Position numbers and translations under genes: made by a program. Below, piece by piece: positions 61,281 to 64,000 of a stretch of 64,000 nt of DNA. Below the pieces are notes generated by a model, which was given only the letters and a program-made list of their open reading frames with translations, was not told the origin of the DNA and searched no databases. The stretch comes from Ewingella sp. CoE-038-23 (GTDB lineage: Bacteria; Pseudomonadota; Gammaproteobacteria; Enterobacterales; Enterobacteriaceae). The first letter of the stretch is position 1; the number at the start of each line of letters is the position of its first letter. The stretch is from positions 55,735-119,734 of the forward strand of contig NZ_JAZHOH010000004.1 of the NCBI RefSeq assembly GCF_040419245.1. The letters run 5' to 3'.

Positions 61281-61891
61281 TGCAGCCTTATCCCGTACCT
61301 GCTGAATCTGTCAGTTTCAGTGAAGAGATAAAGAAAAGCCGCTTTATTACCCTTTTGGCGCATACCGAAGGGGTAGAGGCGGCTAAGTCCTTTATAAATG
61401 ATGTAAAAAGTCAGCATCCGACGGCTCGGCATCACTGCTGGGCTTTCGTGGCAGGCACGCCAACGGACTCCCAGCAGCTCGGCTTCTCTGATGACGGCGA
61501 GCCAGCGGGGACGGCGGGCAAGCCGATTTTGGCCCAACTGCTAGGCAGCGGCGTCGGCGAGATAACCGCCGTCGTGGTGCGTTATTATGGCGGCATTATG
61601 TTAGGCACCGGCGGCTTGGTGAAAGCCTACGGCGGTGGTGTTCAGCAGGCATTAAAGCTGCTTTCGATACATGAAAAAGTCCCACTCAGGGAATTTACGC
61701 TGCAATGTGACTACGCTCAGTTAACGCTGGTGGAAAACCTGTTGCAGCAGGTGGGCGGACATATTTTACAAAGCAATTACGGGGCGGCAGTCGACATGCG
61801 CCTGGCCTTACCGGCCACAGAAGCCTCGGCTATTGTCACCCGTTTATACGATCTCAGTCGCGGCACGCTCAATTTGCAGCCGGTTTTATAA
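61280..61891 (+). CDS. yigZ: IMPACT family protein YigZ
   Basis: 203 residues (E. coli 204), UPF0029/IMPACT fold with an N-terminal RNase PH/S5-like domain (SRFITLLAHTEGVEAAKSFI, HHCWAFVAG, SDDGEPAGTAGKPIL) and a C-terminal ferredoxin-like domain. Related to eukaryotic IMPACT, a regulator of GCN2; the bacterial role is unproven. Cotranscribed with pepQ (one-base overlap) and followed by trkH after 39 bp, as in E. coli. Confidence 0.95.
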   Translation: MQPYPVPAESVSFSEEIKKSRFITLLAHTEGVEAAKSFINDVKSQHPTARHHCWAFVAGTPTDSQQLGFSDDGEPAGTAGKPILAQLLGSGVGEITAVVVRYYGGIMLGTGGLVKAYGGGVQQALKLLSIHEKVPLREFTLQCDYAQLTLVENLLQQVGGHILQSNYGAAVDMRLALPATEASAIVTRLYDLSRGTLNLQPVL

Positions 61892-61930
61892 TTACTCTCT
61901 AATGACTCATTCGCTGAGGAACACGCCAGC

Positions 61931-63382
61931 ATGCATTTTCGTGCCATAACTCGCATCGTGGGGGTGCTTGTCATCCTGTTCTCCGGAACGATGATTATTC
62001 CCGGATTGGTCGCACTGATTTACCGCGATGGCGCAGGGCGCGCGTTTAGCCAAACTTTCTTCGTGGCGCTGACCATTGGCCTGTTCCTCTGGTTGCCCAA
62101 TAGAAAGCAAAAAAGCGAGCTAAAGCCGCGAGAGGGCTTCCTCATCGTGGTACTTTTCTGGACCGTGCTGGGCAGCGTGGGGGCATTGCCGTTTCTGTTT
62201 TCCGAGCGCCCGAACCTTTCCCTCACCGATGCTTTCTTTGAATCTTTCTCCGGCTTGACCACCACCGGCGCGACCACGCTGGTCGGGCTGGACTCGTTGC
62301 CGAAAGCCATTCTGTTCTATCGGCAGATGCTGCAATGGTTTGGCGGTATGGGGATCATCGTGCTCGCCGTGGCTATCCTGCCTATATTGGGCGTCGGTGG
62401 CATGCAGCTCTACAGGGCAGAAATGCCAGGGCCGCTGAAAGATAACAAAATGCGCCCGCGCATCGCCGAGACGGCAAAAACCCTGTGGCTAATCTACGTT
62501 TTGCTGACGATTGCCTGTGCTCTGTCACTGTGGGGCGCGGGGATGCCGGTGTTCGACGCCATCTCCCATAGCTTCTCTACCATCGCCATCGGCGGCTTCT
62601 CTACCCATGATGCCAGCATTGGCTATTTCCACAGTGGCACTATTAACACCATTATCGCGGTGTTCCTGCTGATCTCCGGCTGTAACTACGGTTTGCACTT
62701 CGCGATGCTCAGCGGCCGTAACCTTAAAGTGTATTGGCGCGACCCCGAATTCCGTATGTTCATTGGCGTGCAGCTGACGCTGGTGATTGTCTGTACCTCA
62801 GTGCTGTGGTTGCACAATGTTTATAGCTCCGGCTTAGAGACGCTCAATCAGGCGTTCTTCCAGGTGGTGTCGATGGCGACTACCGCGGGCTACACCACGG
62901 ATAGCATTTCGAAATGGCCTCTGTTCCTGCCAATCCTTCTTCTATGTTCTGCCTTTATCGGCGGCTGTGCGGGTTCGACCGGCGGCGGCTTGAAGGTTAT
63001 CCGTATCCTGCTGCTCTATTTACAGGGTTCGCGTGAACTGAAACGTCTGGTCCACCCGAACGCGGTTTACACCATTAAACTGGGTAACCGCGCACTGCCG
63101 GAACGTATTATCGAAGCGGTATGGGGTTTCTTCTCCGCCTACGCTTTGGTGTTTATCGTCAGTATGCTGGCTATCGTCGCGACGGGGGTGGATAACTTCT
63201 CTGCTTTTGCCGCCGTGACTGCCACCCTCAATAACCTCGGGCCGGGGCTGGGCGTGGTGGCTGATAACTTTGCTTCGATGAACCCCACTGCGAAGTGGAT
63301 TCTGATTGTGACCATGCTTTTTGGTCGCCTTGAAGTCTTTACGCTGTTGGTTCTGTTTACTCCAACCTTCTGGCGTGAGTAA
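61931..63382 (+). CDS. trkH: Trk potassium uptake channel subunit TrkH
   Basis: Potassium-translocating inner-membrane subunit gated by TrkA, 483 residues, the E. coli length. Four pore repeats carry the filter glycines, e.g. GLTTTGATTL, FSTIAIGGFSTHD, MATTAGYTTD and NNLGPGLGVV; about ten membrane helices plus re-entrant loops. GAGGAACACG ribosome site. trkA is not in the window. Confidence 0.97.
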   Translation: MHFRAITRIVGVLVILFSGTMIIPGLVALIYRDGAGRAFSQTFFVALTIGLFLWLPNRKQKSELKPREGFLIVVLFWTVLGSVGALPFLFSERPNLSLTDAFFESFSGLTTTGATTLVGLDSLPKAILFYRQMLQWFGGMGIIVLAVAILPILGVGGMQLYRAEMPGPLKDNKMRPRIAETAKTLWLIYVLLTIACALSLWGAGMPVFDAISHSFSTIAIGGFSTHDASIGYFHSGTINTIIAVFLLISGCNYGLHFAMLSGRNLKVYWRDPEFRMFIGVQLTLVIVCTSVLWLHNVYSSGLETLNQAFFQVVSMATTAGYTTDSISKWPLFLPILLLCSAFIGGCAGSTGGGLKVIRILLLYLQGSRELKRLVHPNAVYTIKLGNRALPERIIEAVWGFFSAYALVFIVSMLAIVATGVDNFSAFAAVTATLNNLGPGLGVVADNFASMNPTAKWILIVTMLFGRLEVFTLLVLFTPTFWRE

Positions 63383-63412
63383 TGACGTGTCTTATTTAGG
63401 AGGGAACTTGAT

Positions 63413-63952
63413 ATGAAAGCACTGGTGCTCTATTCAACACGTGATGGGCAAACGCATGCCATTGCTTCTTATATAGCAAGTTGCATGAAAGAGAAGGCCG
63501 AGTGTGACGTGATTGATCTGGTTCACGGCGAGCACGTCAATCTTTCACAATATGACCAAGTGCTGATTGGCGCTTCTATCCGCTATGGACACTTCAATGC
63601 CGTGCTGGATAAATTCATCAAGCGTAACGTCGACCAGCTCAACAACATGCCTTCGGCTTTCTTCTGCGTAAACCTCACCGCCCGTAAACCTGAGAAGCGC
63701 ACGCCCCAGACAAACCCTTATGTTCGCAAGTTCCTGTTGGCGACGCCTTGGCAGCCAGCTTTATGTGGTGTCTTCGCCGGGGCGCTGCGTTACCCGCGTT
63801 ACCGCTGGATAGATAAGGTGATGATCCAACTTATTATGCGTATGACCGGCGGCGAAACGGATACCAGTAAAGAAGTGGAATACACCGATTGGGAGCAAGT
63901 GAAGAGGTTTGCTGAGGATTTTGCCAAGTTATCGTACAAAAAAGCGCTGTAA
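63413..63952 (+). CDS. hemG: Menaquinone-dependent protoporphyrinogen oxidase HemG
   Basis: Flavodoxin-like enzyme that oxidises protoporphyrinogen IX to protoporphyrin IX in heme synthesis, with electrons passed to quinone. 179 residues (E. coli 181). FMN loop [12 protein letters not shown], the HemG-specific [13 protein letters not shown] insertion and ALRYPRYRW are conserved. Ribosome site AGGAGGGAAC is strong. In E. coli an rRNA operon follows; here only 48 bp remain. Confidence 0.97.
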   Translation: MKALVLYSTRDGQTHAIASYIASCMKEKAECDVIDLVHGEHVNLSQYDQVLIGASIRYGHFNAVLDKFIKRNVDQLNNMPSAFFCVNLTARKPEKRTPQTNPYVRKFLLATPWQPALCGVFAGALRYPRYRWIDKVMIQLIMRMTGGETDTSKEVEYTDWEQVKRFAEDFAKLSYKKAL

Positions 63953-64000
63953 TGCTGGATCTCTGGGCATATCGTTGAAAAAAAACGCGGTTGGAAAATT
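63953..64000. other. Start of the region downstream of hemG
   Basis: 48 bp with an A-run (GAAAAAAAACGCGG) and no ORF. In E. coli hemG is followed by the rrnA promoters; the A-rich stretch would fit an UP-element-like region, but the window ends too soon to tell. Confidence 0.25.

Noticed and set aside
63953..64000. rRNA operon promoter after hemG
   Set aside because: Expected from E. coli gene order, but only 48 bp are visible and no -35/-10 pair can be identified.

Overview
The window is a 64 kb stretch of a chromosome from a member of the Enterobacterales. Nearly every gene is a close, full-length counterpart of an Escherichia coli gene, base composition is moderate (roughly 55% G+C by eye), and three 127-bp-type ERIC palindromes plus one diverged relative are present. 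Gene content and order point away from Escherichia itself and toward a Yersiniaceae/Hafniaceae-like genus (Serratia, Rahnella, Ewingella or Rouxiella type). I cannot name the genus from the sequence alone. No tRNA, rRNA, CRISPR, prophage, transposase or plasmid gene is visible.

Layout. (1) 1-4479: recQ (5' end cut by the window edge), rhtC, rhtB, pldB, yigL, in the order known from the 86-min region of E. coli. (2) 4480-19200: a block that lies elsewhere in E. coli (mostly near 77 min): glpTQ, dcrB, yhhQ, tusA, zntA, yhhN, yhhM, yhhL, rsmD, ftsYEX, rpoH, panM. (3) 19600-29900: two ABC import operons, livJ/K-HMGF for branched-chain amino acids and ugpBAECQ for glycerol-3-phosphate and glycerophosphodiesters. 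(4) 29947-33189: an accessory cassette with a carboxymuconolactone-decarboxylase-family gene and an MFS transporter, a divergent LysR regulator, and an AT-rich orphan membrane protein. yhhA follows. (5) 33876-42271: return to the 86-min order with yigM, metR and metE, then an SDR oxidoreductase, ysgA and a large catalase katE. (6) 42549-55333: udp, a tyrosine phosphatase, a DedA protein, rmuC, ubiE-ubiJ-ubiB, tatABC, tatD, rfaH, a pepE-like peptidase and ubiD. (7) 55405-63952: fre, fadA/fadB, pepQ, yigZ, trkH, hemG. In E. coli hemG is followed by an rRNA operon, whose leader may begin in the last 48 bases.

How the genes fit together. Glycerol phosphate uptake appears twice, as the antiporter plus periplasmic phosphodiesterase (glpT, glpQ; GlpR-like operator) and as the ABC system plus cytosolic phosphodiesterase (ugp; phased Pho boxes). 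FtsY delivers ribosomes to the membrane, FtsEX controls division-site hydrolases, and RpoH directs heat-shock transcription. UbiE, UbiJ, UbiB and UbiD act in ubiquinone synthesis, TatABC export folded proteins, and FadAB carry out fatty-acid beta-oxidation. Recognisable regulatory sites include a ZntR-type zntA promoter with a 20-bp spacer, MetJ boxes before metE, CRP sites before udp, a FadR operator before fadB, a sigma-E-type promoter before rpoH and sigma-S-like -10 elements between ysgA and katE.

I see no clear new defence or mobile system. The best leads are the AT-rich orphan membrane gene with its accessory cassette, an uncatalogued long palindrome inside the ugp operon between ugpB and ugpA, a perfect 15-bp inverted repeat in front of ubiD, the cysteine-rich N-terminal extension of ZntA, and the structured leader of yhhQ.
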